NCBI GenBank assembly: GCA_029210945.1 | Contig: JARGGH010000010.1 | Location: forward strand, 21,418-85,417 | Length of the DNA: 64,000 nucleotides | Direction: 5' to 3' | From: Anaerolineales bacterium | GTDB lineage: Bacteria > Chloroflexota > Anaerolineae > Anaerolineales > E44-bin32 | Shown: positions 26,180-35,414 of the stretch, piece by piece | How the letters are laid out: the number at the start of each line of letters is the position of its first letter | How positions within the stretch are numbered: the stretch's first letter is position 1 | Notes under the pieces: generated by a model | The model's database searches: none | What the model saw: the letters and a program-made list of their open reading frames with translations, nothing else | Told to the model about the DNA's origin: nothing | Program-made: the position numbers and the translations under genes

Positions 26180-27283
26180 ATGTCCAGCGTGACATACGAC
26201 CACGTCTACAAGCGTTTCGGCGAGGTCACCGCAGTAAACGATATGAGTATTGAAGTAGAGGATAAAGAGTTCCTTGTTCTGGTGGGGCCGTCCGGATGCG
26301 GCAAAACAACGGCCCTACGTCTCCTCGCCGGATTGGAGGAGATCACCCAGGGTCAGATCCTGATCGGCGACCGGGTTGTGAACGAGGTCGCCCCCAAGGA
26401 CCGGGATATCGCAATGGTCTTCCAATCCTACGCACTCTACCCGCATATGTCCGTGTACGACAACATGGCATTCGGGTTGAAACTGCGCAAGACGCCACGC
26501 GAGGAGATTAAACGTCGCGTCGAGGAAGCAGCCGACATCCTCGGGATCGGCACCCTTCTGGATCGAAAACCCCGGCAGCTCTCGGGCGGGCAGCGACAGC
26601 GCGTCGCCGTCGGACGCGCGATTGTTCGGGAGCCAAGCGTATTCCTTTTCGACGAACCCCTTTCAAACCTGGACGCGAAACTGCGCGTGCAGACCCGCGC
26701 TGAAATCACAAAACTCCACCAGCGTCTTCAGACGACCTTTATCTATGTGACCCATGACCAGGTCGAGGCGATGACGATGGCAAGCCGCATCGCAGTGATG
26801 AAGGACGGCATTCTGCAGCAAATCGAAACCCCTCAGAACCTGTATGATTACCCGGCGAATGTCTTTGTCGCCGGTTTTATCGGGTCGCCCGCGATGAATT
26901 TCTTCAATGCCAAGCTGGAGCGCAGCGATGGGAGGTTGATCGTCGATGCCGGCTCCTTCAGCGTGCCTGTTCCAGCCGACAAGACGGATCAATATCAGAA
27001 CAAGGTGGGCGAGAATCTGGTGTTCGGCATCCGCCCGGATGACATTCACGATCCGAACTATGCACCCCCGAGCATCAAGGCCGCACCTGTCGAGATCAAG
27101 GTCGATGTGACCGAATTGATGGGCAATGAGATTTTTGTCTACATGTTGAGCGGCGACGACACATTCGTTGGCCGGCTCGACCCACGCTCCAAGGTCAATG
27201 TTGGCGAGAAAGTCCAGGTCGTGTTCAATATGGACAACATGCATCTCTTCGAGAAGACCGGTCTGCAAGAACGGATCGTATAA
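26180..27283 (+). CDS. Carbohydrate ABC transporter ATP-binding protein, MsmX/UgpC/MalK type
   Basis: Energising ATPase of CUT1 sugar importers. The 367-aa protein has Walker A GPSGCGKTT, Q-loop FQSYALYPHMSV, signature LSGGQRQRVAVGRAI, Walker B FLFDEPLSNLDAKLR and the H-loop THDQVEA. A C-terminal TOBE/MalK regulatory domain follows (MNFFNAKLERS...FGIRPDDIHD...ELMGNEIFVYM). No permease or binding protein is nearby, so it may be a shared ATPase serving several importers, as MsmX does in Bacillus; that is inference. ATG 26180 is set by AAAGGAGG; a start at 26135 would overlap the promoter. Confidence 0.92.
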   Translation: MSSVTYDHVYKRFGEVTAVNDMSIEVEDKEFLVLVGPSGCGKTTALRLLAGLEEITQGQILIGDRVVNEVAPKDRDIAMVFQSYALYPHMSVYDNMAFGLKLRKTPREEIKRRVEEAADILGIGTLLDRKPRQLSGGQRQRVAVGRAIVREPSVFLFDEPLSNLDAKLRVQTRAEITKLHQRLQTTFIYVTHDQVEAMTMASRIAVMKDGILQQIETPQNLYDYPANVFVAGFIGSPAMNFFNAKLERSDGRLIVDAGSFSVPVPADKTDQYQNKVGENLVFGIRPDDIHDPNYAPPSIKAAPVEIKVDVTELMGNEIFVYMLSGDDTFVGRLDPRSKVNVGEKVQVVFNMDNMHLFEKTGLQERIV

Positions 27284-27297
27284 GGTCGTATTCGTAC

Positions 27298-27336
27298 AGA
27301 CAAAGCCCCGCTGAATAAGCCAGCGGGGCTTTGTCT
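27298..27336 (+). terminator. Strong terminator after the ABC ATPase gene
   Basis: A perfect 16-bp stem (27298-27313 with 27321-27336) with a 7-nt loop. The 3' arm ends in CTTTGTCTTG. It lies only 22 nt before apgM, so apgM either has its own start or depends on read-through. Confidence 0.8.
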
Positions 27337-27357
27337 TGCGAAGGAGAAAAATCTTCA

Positions 27358-28569
27358 ATGGCGAATTTTGATTTAATGCGTGAATTACACGTGAAAAACG
27401 ACGGAAAAATCGTTCTGCTGATCATGGATGGGCTCGGCGGGTTGGCTTCCGCCCCGGATGGCAAGACCGAGCTTGAAGCCGCGGAAACGCCTCATCTGGA
27501 CCGGCTGGCACGCGAGGGCACGCTCGGTCAGGTTGTGCCGATCGCACGCGGCATCACCCCGGGTTCTGGTCCCGCCCATCTTGCTCTCTTCGGTTATGAC
27601 CCGCTGTTTTATGATGTCGGCCGGGGCGTGATGGAAGGCTCCGGCATAGGTATGCACATCGGGGAAGGCGATGTCGCCGCCCGCGCTAATTTCTGCACGC
27701 TTGATGACCAGGGAAATATCACCGATCGCCGGGCGGGTCGGATCCCGACAGAGGAAGCCATCCCGGTTGTGGAAAAACTGAAACAGATCAAACTGCCGGG
27801 AGTCAAGATCGACGTGCAGCTCGTCCGGGAATACCGTTTTGCGGTGGTCATGCGCGGCCCGGACCTCGATCCCGATATCGAGGATACAGACCCACAGAAG
27901 ACAGGGGTTCCGCCGCGCAAAGTGACCGCTCAATCACCTGGCGCCGAACACACTGCGCGTTTATTTCAGCAGTGGGTTGAAGCTGCTTGTGAAGCGCTCA
28001 AAGACGAACCGAAGGCGAACGGGATCACTTTGCGTGGTTTTTCCACCGATCCAAAGCTGCCCAAGTTCCCGGAAATCTACGGCCTCAACCCTGCCTGCAT
28101 TGCCGTATACCCCATGTATCGCGGCGTTTCAAAACTCGTTGGTATGGAGATCCTTAAGTTTGAGCAGGAGTCTCCGGAGGCCGAGTTCACGGTCGCACGC
28201 CAGCATTGGGATGATTACGATTTCTTCTTTATCCACATCAAGAAAGTGGACAGCCGGGGAGAAGACGGTGATTTCGATGCGAAAGCGGAGGTGATCGCCA
28301 GCGTCGATCGGGCGCTGCCCGCTCTGCTCGAGCTCGAGCCGGCGGTGATCGCCGTGACCGGGGATCACTCGACACCTTCGCAGCTGCGCAGCCACTCATG
28401 GCATCCGGTGCCGTTCTTGCTCTGGGCACCCGGGACCGTTCGAATAGACGCCCAGAAAGTGTTCGGAGAAACCGCCTGTGCCCAGGGTGGGTTGGGCACG
28501 CTGCCCACGACGGATATCATGCCTCTTCTTCTGGCGCATGCAAAACGTTTGAGGAAGTACGGCGCATAA
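27358..28569 (+). CDS. apgM: 2,3-bisphosphoglycerate-independent phosphoglycerate mutase, archaeal type
   Basis: Interconverts 3- and 2-phosphoglycerate. The 403-aa protein belongs to the alkaline-phosphatase superfamily ApgM branch: KIVLLIMDGLGGL (metal Asp), ARGITPGSGPAHLALFGYDP (catalytic Ser region), NFCTLD, RAGRIPTEEA, MYRGVSKLVGM, and IAVTGDHSTPSQLRSHSWHPVPFLLW (metal Asp/His cluster). AAGGAG lies 11 nt before ATG 27358. It completes a local glycolytic set with tpiA, gap and pgk. Confidence 0.95.
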   Translation: MANFDLMRELHVKNDGKIVLLIMDGLGGLASAPDGKTELEAAETPHLDRLAREGTLGQVVPIARGITPGSGPAHLALFGYDPLFYDVGRGVMEGSGIGMHIGEGDVAARANFCTLDDQGNITDRRAGRIPTEEAIPVVEKLKQIKLPGVKIDVQLVREYRFAVVMRGPDLDPDIEDTDPQKTGVPPRKVTAQSPGAEHTARLFQQWVEAACEALKDEPKANGITLRGFSTDPKLPKFPEIYGLNPACIAVYPMYRGVSKLVGMEILKFEQESPEAEFTVARQHWDDYDFFFIHIKKVDSRGEDGDFDAKAEVIASVDRALPALLELEPAVIAVTGDHSTPSQLRSHSWHPVPFLLWAPGTVRIDAQKVFGETACAQGGLGTLPTTDIMPLLLAHAKRLRKYGA

Positions 28570-28894
28570 CACGGGTTTCTTGGATTAAAAAGAGCCGGCC
28601 GCCTTTTTTTCGTGGATACCGGAGTCTGGCAGCTATGCAAATCGATCAACCTGCGATAACTCTCATGGCCAGAGCTCGCCGGTTGCTGAGGATGAGGATT
28701 TTCCGAGTTTCAAGCTTCCGGCACGTATGCATATCGGAAAATCCACAGCTGATTTCCTAGAGTAACAATTCGATTCTTACTTTCCCCTTCTGCGAATGTT
28801 TCCCTTTTGAATGGATTATCTATGGTTATCCTTCGATGCAAGCCATTTATGATGGAGCCTATGATCTCGGTGCTTTAATTAAAGCGATGAATTC
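28570..28894. other. Non-coding gap, apgM to PIN gene
   Basis: No convincing gene. Base composition drops to AT-rich here, marking the left edge of the accessory region. It contains an 11-bp perfect inverted repeat, GGATTTTCCGA at 28696-28706 and TCGGAAAATCC at 28734-28744, separated by 27 nt, of unknown role. Confidence 0.5.
28587..28610 (+). terminator. Possible apgM terminator
   Basis: AAAAAGAG can pair with CTTTTTTT around the loop CCGGCCGC, 20 nt after the stop. The stem is AT-rich and weak. Confidence 0.4.
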
Positions 28895-29281
28895 TCACGG
28901 TTGAAGCACGGTAACTGGGCCTCCCTCGAAATCCTTCGGGTTTCTTGTCACAAGATAATCTGCTCGACCCCGCGAAGCAACTGCCATTTGCACTGCATTC
29001 TCAAAGTCGGACCATCGGTACCCGATTGCTTCTTGAATGACATCTTGGCCTATGGCTGCAATGGAAAAAACCTTCAGACAATCTTGAACGACATTGTCGG
29101 CTGTCACACCATCAACATTGCGTCCTATGAGATAGTGTAGGGTTGTAATACTGTGCGCGGCGATGAGCCCCTCCGCGTCCCGCCGCTCTACGGCTCCCCA
29201 CACCTCCGCTGAGCCTTCATAATGAGTCTCTCTTCTGCCAAGTACATCCAGGAGGACGTTGAGATCAACCAGAATTTTCAT
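28895..29281 (-). CDS. PIN-domain ribonuclease toxin
   Basis: 128-aa PIN_3-type nuclease, toxin of a type II pair. It opens MKILVDLNVLLDVLGRRE with the first catalytic Asp (D6). It continues with VWGAVERRDAEGLIAAHSITTLHYLIGR, the central acidic SDFENAVQMAVA, and ends YLVTRNPKDFEGGPVTVLQP, a standard PIN_3 C-terminus. ATG 29281 overlaps the antitoxin's 3' end by 17 nt, i.e. coupled translation. Longer in-frame starts run back into the antitoxin and are discounted. Confidence 0.88.
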   Translation of the reverse strand: MKILVDLNVLLDVLGRRETHYEGSAEVWGAVERRDAEGLIAAHSITTLHYLIGRNVDGVTADNVVQDCLKVFSIAAIGQDVIQEAIGYRWSDFENAVQMAVASRGRADYLVTRNPKDFEGGPVTVLQP

Positions 29282-29525
29282 CGTTGATCCCATACTTTTC
29301 TTCCAGATGTGTCCTGTGTTCCTGGGCGGTAACATCAGGAGGTAGAATTCCGCTCACGCGTTTGAGGATTGGAGCCTCTCGCCTCGGATCCGATTTAACT
29401 GGCAGATTTCGAAGAAACTCGGATATAAGCTTGGACAGTGATGTGTTGTGTCTTGCAGCGTACTCCTCAGCTTCGTCGATCCACCGGGAATCTACCCGTA
29501 CAGTCAGCTTTCTCTTTTCAGCCAT
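29265..29525 (-). CDS. Ribbon-helix-helix antitoxin (DUF6364-like)
   Basis: 86 aa. The N-terminal KLTVRVDSRWIDEAEEYAARHNTSLSKLISEFLRNL is a typical RHH (MetJ/Arc) DNA-binding fold with the TSLSKLISEFL helix. The C-terminal half (about 50-86) should wrap the PIN toxin. GGGGAG precedes the ATG. The promoter sits inside a long palindrome, so autorepression is likely. Confidence 0.85.
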   Translation of the reverse strand: MAEKRKLTVRVDSRWIDEAEEYAARHNTSLSKLISEFLRNLPVKSDPRREAPILKRVSGILPPDVTAQEHRTHLEEKYGINDENSG

Positions 29526-29549
29526 CGCTCAACTCCCCGGAACAAGAAA

Positions 29550-29581
29550 TGCCGTATACATTACATAGTAATTATACGGCA
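29550..29581 (-). promoter_or_regulatory. Palindromic operator over the antitoxin -10 box
   Basis: TGCCGTATA (29550-29558) and TATACGGCA (29573-29581) are perfect inverses, and ATTAC/GTAAT (29560-29564, 29568-29572) continue the symmetry, with one extra C at 29559. The minus-strand TATAAT (29576-29571) lies within it. Predicted start 29564, 39 nt before the ATG. Confidence 0.75.
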
Positions 29582-30079
29582 ATAGACATAGCACGTTTCC
29601 GATCAATAATCTTGGCTAAAGTATCGCGAAATATGCCGAGAACGATCAGCGATAGCGAGTCAGAGGGAATCTGAACTTACTGATAAGCAACACAGATGAT
29701 CTTCGATCACTTGATCACATGCCAGCAATATGGAGACTAGTTTATGAAAGTAGTGTTAAGTTTTTTCTGTAAAAATGGATGAAAAAGTAGGTCAGGTGTA
29801 TCCTTTAGCAAGGAATCAACCCAATAAAAGAGAACACCAGATAGCCATCCCCTAAAATAATACCAAGAGGAAGTGGAATTTTCTGGTTGCACGCCCCATT
29901 AATTGTGCCAGCAGGTTGCGGCTAACAAAACATAGGACCTGGCGCGCTGGGTGAGAACGTCCGGTCTAAGTGGGGTTTCGATGATTCTTGACTCCGGGAT
30001 GAGATCAACTGAAGATAGTATCGAGATTGCACCAGAGCCGCCTGATAGGCGGCTCTGGTTGTTGATCGGTCTGGTTAGT
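29582..30079. other. Non-coding gap of about 500 nt
   Basis: AT-richer than the core genome. I see no gene, tRNA or mobile-element end here apart from the terminator-like stem at its right side (30031-30059). Confidence 0.5.
30031..30059. terminator. Terminator-like hairpin after the beta-helix lipoprotein gene
   Basis: A perfect 12-bp stem ACCAGAGCCGCC/GGCGGCTCTGGT with a 5-nt loop, 20 nt beyond the stop of the minus-strand gene. There is no clear T-run on the minus side. Confidence 0.6.
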
Positions 30080-32743
30080 TCAGGGGCAGAGGCAGAAAGG
30101 ATCCCTCACGCCCGTGAACCAGGTGCCCCCAGCCTCGATGCAGGCGTCCTCTCCAAGGTCCTTCTTGCAGGTGCTCTCCGGCTGCTGGATCTCCGGCTGC
30201 TGGATCTCTGGGATGGTCAGCCTGGGCTGGGTGAAGACCGGGTCATCGCAGCCATCCTTGAAGATTGCCAGCTCGGCAAGCGTTCCAACATCCCCCGGCT
30301 GCAGCGTGAACATGCAGTACAGGCGGTCCGGGAAGCCCTGCTGGTTGCACAGGTGGGACGCTTCCGTGCCCAGCGTTCCTCGGTAGGGCATGGATTCACC
30401 TTCCTCAAGACCGGGCACCGCACCCGGAAAGCGCAGGTAGACCGGGAAGGATAGAGTCTCTGGATTCACGCTGAGTACGTAGACCCCGATCTCCAGCCCC
30501 TCAAAAGGATCGCAGTTGGTCGCCTTGTCTGGCTCCTCTGTCTTTGGGGGCGAGGGCGGGGGAGGAGGAGGGTTGTTAGAAGCGTATTCGATTGCTCCTG
30601 GCTCACATTCGGACCCTTGAGGCCGAAAGTTATCTAGCTGGTCGTCGGCGGGATTGCAAATCATCGGAACATTAAAGAGATCGATCAATGGACTTCCGGC
30701 AAGGAACGGGACGTAGGTGCCATTGAAGCTGTCCAGTTGGGGAGAGGGTTCATGGGCGAGATCAAAACCGCAGGTATCATCGGAGTCTTTGTTAATCAGT
30801 CTCCAGTAGCAGTACGGATCGTTGCAGACAAAATAATCGCCCTTTCCGTGCATTCCCTGGTTTAGGTCGCAGTCCTCGTTGGTATTGAGAGCTACCAAGC
30901 TGCCATCGATAAAGACCGTGCCATTGAGGTTCAATCCTCCGCCGCCGGAACGGTTGTCACTGCCGCCATCGGTAGCAACGTTATAAGCTACGGTAACATG
31001 GGTGAGATTGAGAACAGGATCAGTGCTGCCGGTGTATTCAGTATACAATCCTCCCCCGCGCCAGGCGGTGTTTTCGGCGATGGTGCTGTTCTCAATACCC
31101 AGGCCGCCCGCATATTGATAAAAACCCCCGCCTTCATTGGCAGCGGCATTGTTGCCGATGGCACTTTTCCTGATCCACAGCCATCCACCGTGGTGGGTCC
31201 AGATCCCCCCTCCCTGATCACTTGCCTGGTTATCCGTGATAAAGCTCCCGGTAATGCGGGAAGTAAAATCTAAAAACGCAGGGCTGAGGGGGTTGTTGTC
31301 GTCGGTAGGAAATCCGACTGCCAATCCCCCGCCGCGGCTGGCTTGGTTCTGGCGGAACTGCGATCTGGAGACCTCCAGTTCATCCATGCTGATCAGCGCG
31401 CCCCCGTAGGTGGCCGCCTGGTTATATTGCATTTCCGTACGCCGGATGGTGAGTTCACCCATCACATGACAGGCGGCGCCGCCGAAGCCACTCAAGGCTT
31501 CATCCATCGTAAAGTTGCTGTCGATGATTTCTGATTGGGAGCTGATTCTCGGGGCAGTTTCCAGGTCCCCGGCGGGCAGGTCCAGCACCGGATAGCCTCC
31601 CAGCTGGATAGCGCCGCAGCTGGCAGCCTGGTTGTTGGTAGCGAAGACATCGTCCAGCTCCACGTCGCTGTTTTCGGAGAAGATTGCCCCGCCGTTTCCA
31701 GAAGCTGTGTTGTTATTGTAGGTTGAATCATCGCTCTCAAAACTGCTGGTTTCTCCCTCTGCGGATCTCCTGGTAAAGACTGCGCCCCCATGAACGGCCT
31801 CATTCTCGAAAAACTCACTATCATCAGCGACCAGGCTAGAATCCTGGCTGAAGATCCCGCCGCCCAGCCCCTCCGCGATGTTTTCCGTGAAAAAGCCTCT
31901 GGCGATAATCACCCATTCGGATTCATCCAGCAGGTACAAGGCGCCGCCATCCTGGAGAGCCCAATTGCGGCTGAACTCGGTATTGTTGATTATGACCCCG
32001 CCCTTCAGCTCGTCCCCGGGATTTCTTTCCGAATAGACCGCGCCGCCATTCCCGGCAGCATAATTTTCAACAAAATAGGAGTTGGAGATTGTCAGCCTGC
32101 TGTTGAGGCTGTAAACAGCCCCGCCGAGATTGGGACTGGCTGGCATTGTCTCTCCTGCCAGATTTCTCTGGAAGATGGACTCTTCCATGATCCTCACATT
32201 GCCGGAGGTGCTGAAGATCGCGCCACCCCTGGCAACCCCATCACCGCTGCCCGGGTAGGCAAAGTTGTCAAGGAACTTGACATTGGAGACAAACAAATCA
32301 CCATGGTTGTTGATCACAGCCCCGCCGACCGGCCGAGCGCCGTTGGAGAGGGTAAGATCGTACAGGCTCAATTTATTATCAAATTCCAGGAAGAAATGTC
32401 CGAAAGTGGAATTGGGCGCGATATCAATTACGGCATTGTTGCCCCGGATGATGATCTCACTAGAGATGATCGGCAAGCCGTTGTGGATGACCAGGCTATT
32501 CCAGTTCGAGATCGTGTTGTCTGCCGTTGTCAGGGGATAAACACAGTTAGCGGGCAGCTGGATCTCACTTGGCACGCCATCATTATTGGCATCATTGATG
32601 GCTTCGATCAAACTGGCCACTTCACAGGTTGGCGTCAATACCTCGATATTTGGAGTGGGTGTGGAGGGGCTGCAGCCAGCGATCAGCAGCACCAGGGGAA
32701 CTGCCATTGCCAGCCAGCGGAAGATAATCGAGCGGGTGTTCAT
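30080..32743 (-). CDS. Pmp-like beta-helix lipoprotein
   Basis: 887-aa surface lipoprotein. The signal peptide ends LVLLIAGC with the lipobox Cys at 24, then a short Ser/Thr/Pro spacer. The N-terminal part begins like CSLREAI-type polymorphic repeat proteins (CEVASLIEAINDANND). From about residue 130 to 680 there are many repeats of GGA(I/V)(F/Y) alternating with FxxN (GGAIFSTSG...FQRN, GGAVYSERN, GGALYLLDESE, GGGIFSQDS, GGAIFSEN), the signature of chlamydial Pmp/POMP repeats on a right-handed parallel beta-helix. A Pro-rich hinge (PPPPPSPPK) leads to a C-terminal Cys-containing domain of about 150 aa. No autotransporter barrel is seen. ATG 32743 follows GGGAGG. Confidence 0.85.
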   Translation of the reverse strand: MNTRSIIFRWLAMAVPLVLLIAGCSPSTPTPNIEVLTPTCEVASLIEAINDANNDGVPSEIQLPANCVYPLTTADNTISNWNSLVIHNGLPIISSEIIIRGNNAVIDIAPNSTFGHFFLEFDNKLSLYDLTLSNGARPVGGAVINNHGDLFVSNVKFLDNFAYPGSGDGVARGGAIFSTSGNVRIMEESIFQRNLAGETMPASPNLGGAVYSLNSRLTISNSYFVENYAAGNGGAVYSERNPGDELKGGVIINNTEFSRNWALQDGGALYLLDESEWVIIARGFFTENIAEGLGGGIFSQDSSLVADDSEFFENEAVHGGAVFTRRSAEGETSSFESDDSTYNNNTASGNGGAIFSENSDVELDDVFATNNQAASCGAIQLGGYPVLDLPAGDLETAPRISSQSEIIDSNFTMDEALSGFGGAACHVMGELTIRRTEMQYNQAATYGGALISMDELEVSRSQFRQNQASRGGGLAVGFPTDDNNPLSPAFLDFTSRITGSFITDNQASDQGGGIWTHHGGWLWIRKSAIGNNAAANEGGGFYQYAGGLGIENSTIAENTAWRGGGLYTEYTGSTDPVLNLTHVTVAYNVATDGGSDNRSGGGGLNLNGTVFIDGSLVALNTNEDCDLNQGMHGKGDYFVCNDPYCYWRLINKDSDDTCGFDLAHEPSPQLDSFNGTYVPFLAGSPLIDLFNVPMICNPADDQLDNFRPQGSECEPGAIEYASNNPPPPPPSPPKTEEPDKATNCDPFEGLEIGVYVLSVNPETLSFPVYLRFPGAVPGLEEGESMPYRGTLGTEASHLCNQQGFPDRLYCMFTLQPGDVGTLAELAIFKDGCDDPVFTQPRLTIPEIQQPEIQQPESTCKKDLGEDACIEAGGTWFTGVRDPFCLCP

Positions 32744-33356
32744 GGATGGTCCTCCCTTGCTAAATGAGTTTTGTTTAGCAGTCATTGTTAGCTGCCTAGA
32801 TGCCAGGAGCAGGTTATTTACTGACTTAACGGATAAAGGGAGCTGAATGTGACAAACCGATAGAAAACTGATTGTAGGACCAGTCCATTTTCCCGATACA
32901 GGAGAACCGACCGCGGGATCAGAATCCCGCCCATACACATTGGGCGGCAGCCGCTCTCGATCCAGGAAACGGCCGCTGCAGGGAGCCCGAGAGTGAGAAT
33001 GGAACTTTAAACAGAAGTATACTACCAGGTCCTGATATTATGAAATCCGGTTGAGTTCTTCTACCCTACGGGATCTTTCATGGTCATGTTCATCACGAGA
33101 AGGGACGATGTCGGGATATTACCCGGAGGTAGCAATGCGAGGTATGAATGTGACTGGCAGGTCAGCAGCTAGTCGACGAGAAATGGGCAGGGGTATGATC
33201 GGTACCCTGTAAGCGAGATAGCGCTGGCCTGATCTTCTTTGCTGTTTTCGAAACTCATTATAGATAGTCAACAACTACGGTAGAGTTTTACCTCAGGTGT
33301 TCAACCATCAATTAGAAACAGCGTCCATTTTCATCGGAATGCACGGGCAAGGAAAT
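32744..33356. other. Non-coding gap upstream of the beta-helix gene
   Basis: About 610 nt without a credible gene. Near the beta-helix start is TGCTAAA (32758-32764) / TTTAGCA (32774-32780), a 7-bp inverted repeat next to the ribosome binding site. A minus-strand TATAAT lies at 33262-33257, too far away to be assigned safely. A GGGAT...ATCCC stem sits near 32915. Confidence 0.4.
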
Positions 33357-35414
33357 CTATTCTGCTGGCAGTTCTTCGGTAGTGATATTGACATTGATAG
33401 TCAGGATAAACAGCTTGCACTCGCCGACATTAGAACAATCCTCCTCAGGGTATCGAATTGTAAGGACTTCTTCGCCTCCTGTGAGCGTCGTCTGAAAAGT
33501 ATAACTTTCAGTTGAGCCTTGATTCACTTCGATAATTTCTGAGTAATTACTACCGACTCCGATCACCATATGGGGCCATTCCTCGCCAACTTTGGCCGCG
33601 GCGGCCTTGACGGTGACTCCAATCTCACCTTTCGGGAAATCGAACGGATAGAATAATGTATCCGCACTCCAGATCACTTGACTGTCACGATCGACAATCG
33701 GTTTGTCTCGCCCGTAGGAAGCAAGATAGAGATCGGTGGGGCCGCGCAGTGTGAATTCAATTGGAATCGAGAGGAGATCAACCGCCGCCTTATAAGTCTG
33801 TTGAGCAAGTGCAATCTCATTCAGACCAATATGGTGTACCAGGAGCGCCAGATAATCTCGCCCAGATTGGGTTCTGGCATCATTTCCCGCTTCCTCCCAG
33901 TAGCGAAGGAGCAGCTCGAGCTTCTCCAATTCTGCGGTGAAGGGAATCTGCGGTTCGAAAGTTACGGTCAATGTTTTCTGTTCACCTTCTCTGAGATGGA
34001 CATTGGTGGCCATACGGCGGTCTGTTTCGGGATCTTCAATAACCACCTCATACTCGCCGCCAAAACCGAGAATTTCAATCTGCCCTTCCGAATTGAGAAT
34101 GCCCTGACCTGAATTTGTCCACGACCGGATCATAGTCTGATAGGTTAGGTAGCTCTTCTTGGGAGTTAAGTCGAAATCAACCAGACCTCCGTTCAGAATA
34201 AAACCACCGGGATCGTCCATACCTTTGAACCAATTAATACCCATGACATAGGGTTTGCTGAAGGAAATGGTCGCAAGGTATTCAAAGTACTGTGCTTGCA
34301 GGTCCTCGCTCCAAGGATAACCTGCATAACCTGGCACCCAACTCGGAGCTTCAGACGGCAGGGACATTTCAGAAGCCCCGATTAGGACCCCGTAAGATTC
34401 AAGCAAGGTGCCGTATTGTTCAAGGCATCGGTTGATTTCTGCAAGGCTTAAATGTGGCGCCTGAAAACTATAGATTGGATTGGTGAACGAGTTGTAGTAG
34501 AACTGCAATCCAAGAATATCAAAATTGATTCCATATTCAAGGATGTCAACAATCTTCTGCCGCTGTGAATAATCGCATGGGATGCTCTGGTTTATGCTGA
34601 TCTGAGCCGTTGGGTCATATTTCCGTATGATATCCGCAGAGAGCTTTACCAGCACAAGATATTGCTGCCGCGACCAACGATAGGGATTGTTGAAGGTATA
34701 TTCGGGCTCAAGGTAAGCTTCCCAGATGTCGACATCATCTGCGAATCGAGAAACTAGCCTCGTCAGATGTCGCTGTATGTATTTCATCTGTTTCTCAAAG
34801 TCGCCTTGAGGAAGCATCGGATACGTGTCAGAGGCAGAGAAGACGTCCTGAGCGTAGTAACTCAAGCCGCCCGATGATACTTCTTCAATGCCTTTGAAAC
34901 GATTTAAGAAACTTAGCCGAAACGAGCCAAGTTCAGGTTCTACGAATGACCACCAGAGATTCGATTGAAAACCATTGATGCCGAGATCTTTCAGATAACG
35001 GAGAGCGTAAGGTTCATCCCACACAGAGAAGATGAAGTCTTGTGCAGTCTGTTTGTAACTGACGAGGTAGCTCTCCAGTGGCTCGCCGCTATTATCGACT
35101 ACCGCTAGAGTGAGGGCACCCTTTCTATTAGCTTCGAGGTCTATGAGCGCCTGACGATAAGCCGCTTCGTCTGCGGCAGGAAATTCGATTGCCTCGTAGG
35201 GTTTTCCAAGAGAGCCTGGAATTGTCATTGCTGTTGGCAGTGGGGTAAACGTTGGAGCCAATGTGGGGGAAGGTGTACTGCCTGTCGTCGGGGTTGGCTT
35301 CCGGATCATCTCTTCACTAGTGGAAGTGAAAGTGGGTGTAGCCAACCTAATTTCCGATGCGGTACATGCCATCAGAACAAGGCCAAGGATGCATGACCAG
35401 ATAACATAACGCAT
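33357..35414 (-). CDS. GH10-like glycoside hydrolase lipoprotein
   Basis: 685-aa lipoprotein: signal ILGLVLMAC with Cys17, then a long Thr/Pro/Ser linker to about residue 65. Residues ~85-450 resemble a GH10-type TIM barrel (FSVWDEPYALRYLKDLGINGFQSNLWWSFVEPELG, ISINQSIPCDY, LGLQFYYNSF). DIWEAYLEPE puts Glu236 where GH10 has its acid/base, though preceded by Leu rather than Asn. GASEMS offers Glu349 as the nucleophile. The last ~110 residues (VIWSADTLFYPFDFPKGEIGVTVKAAAAKVGEEWPHMVIG) look like a small beta-sandwich xylan/carbohydrate-binding module. The substrate is unknown; plant polysaccharide or a surface glycan are both possible. Confidence 0.75.
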   Translation of the reverse strand: MRYVIWSCILGLVLMACTASEIRLATPTFTSTSEEMIRKPTPTTGSTPSPTLAPTFTPLPTAMTIPGSLGKPYEAIEFPAADEAAYRQALIDLEANRKGALTLAVVDNSGEPLESYLVSYKQTAQDFIFSVWDEPYALRYLKDLGINGFQSNLWWSFVEPELGSFRLSFLNRFKGIEEVSSGGLSYYAQDVFSASDTYPMLPQGDFEKQMKYIQRHLTRLVSRFADDVDIWEAYLEPEYTFNNPYRWSRQQYLVLVKLSADIIRKYDPTAQISINQSIPCDYSQRQKIVDILEYGINFDILGLQFYYNSFTNPIYSFQAPHLSLAEINRCLEQYGTLLESYGVLIGASEMSLPSEAPSWVPGYAGYPWSEDLQAQYFEYLATISFSKPYVMGINWFKGMDDPGGFILNGGLVDFDLTPKKSYLTYQTMIRSWTNSGQGILNSEGQIEILGFGGEYEVVIEDPETDRRMATNVHLREGEQKTLTVTFEPQIPFTAELEKLELLLRYWEEAGNDARTQSGRDYLALLVHHIGLNEIALAQQTYKAAVDLLSIPIEFTLRGPTDLYLASYGRDKPIVDRDSQVIWSADTLFYPFDFPKGEIGVTVKAAAAKVGEEWPHMVIGVGSNYSEIIEVNQGSTESYTFQTTLTGGEEVLTIRYPEEDCSNVGECKLFILTINVNITTEELPAE

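Noticed and set aside
28696..28744. 11-bp inverted repeat as an insertion-sequence end
   Set aside because: No transposase, target duplication or matching second copy is visible; listed only as a repeat of unknown role.
31790..32767. Plus-strand frame of 325 codons
   Set aside because: Antisense to the beta-helix lipoprotein, whose lipobox, repeats and ribosome binding site are clear.
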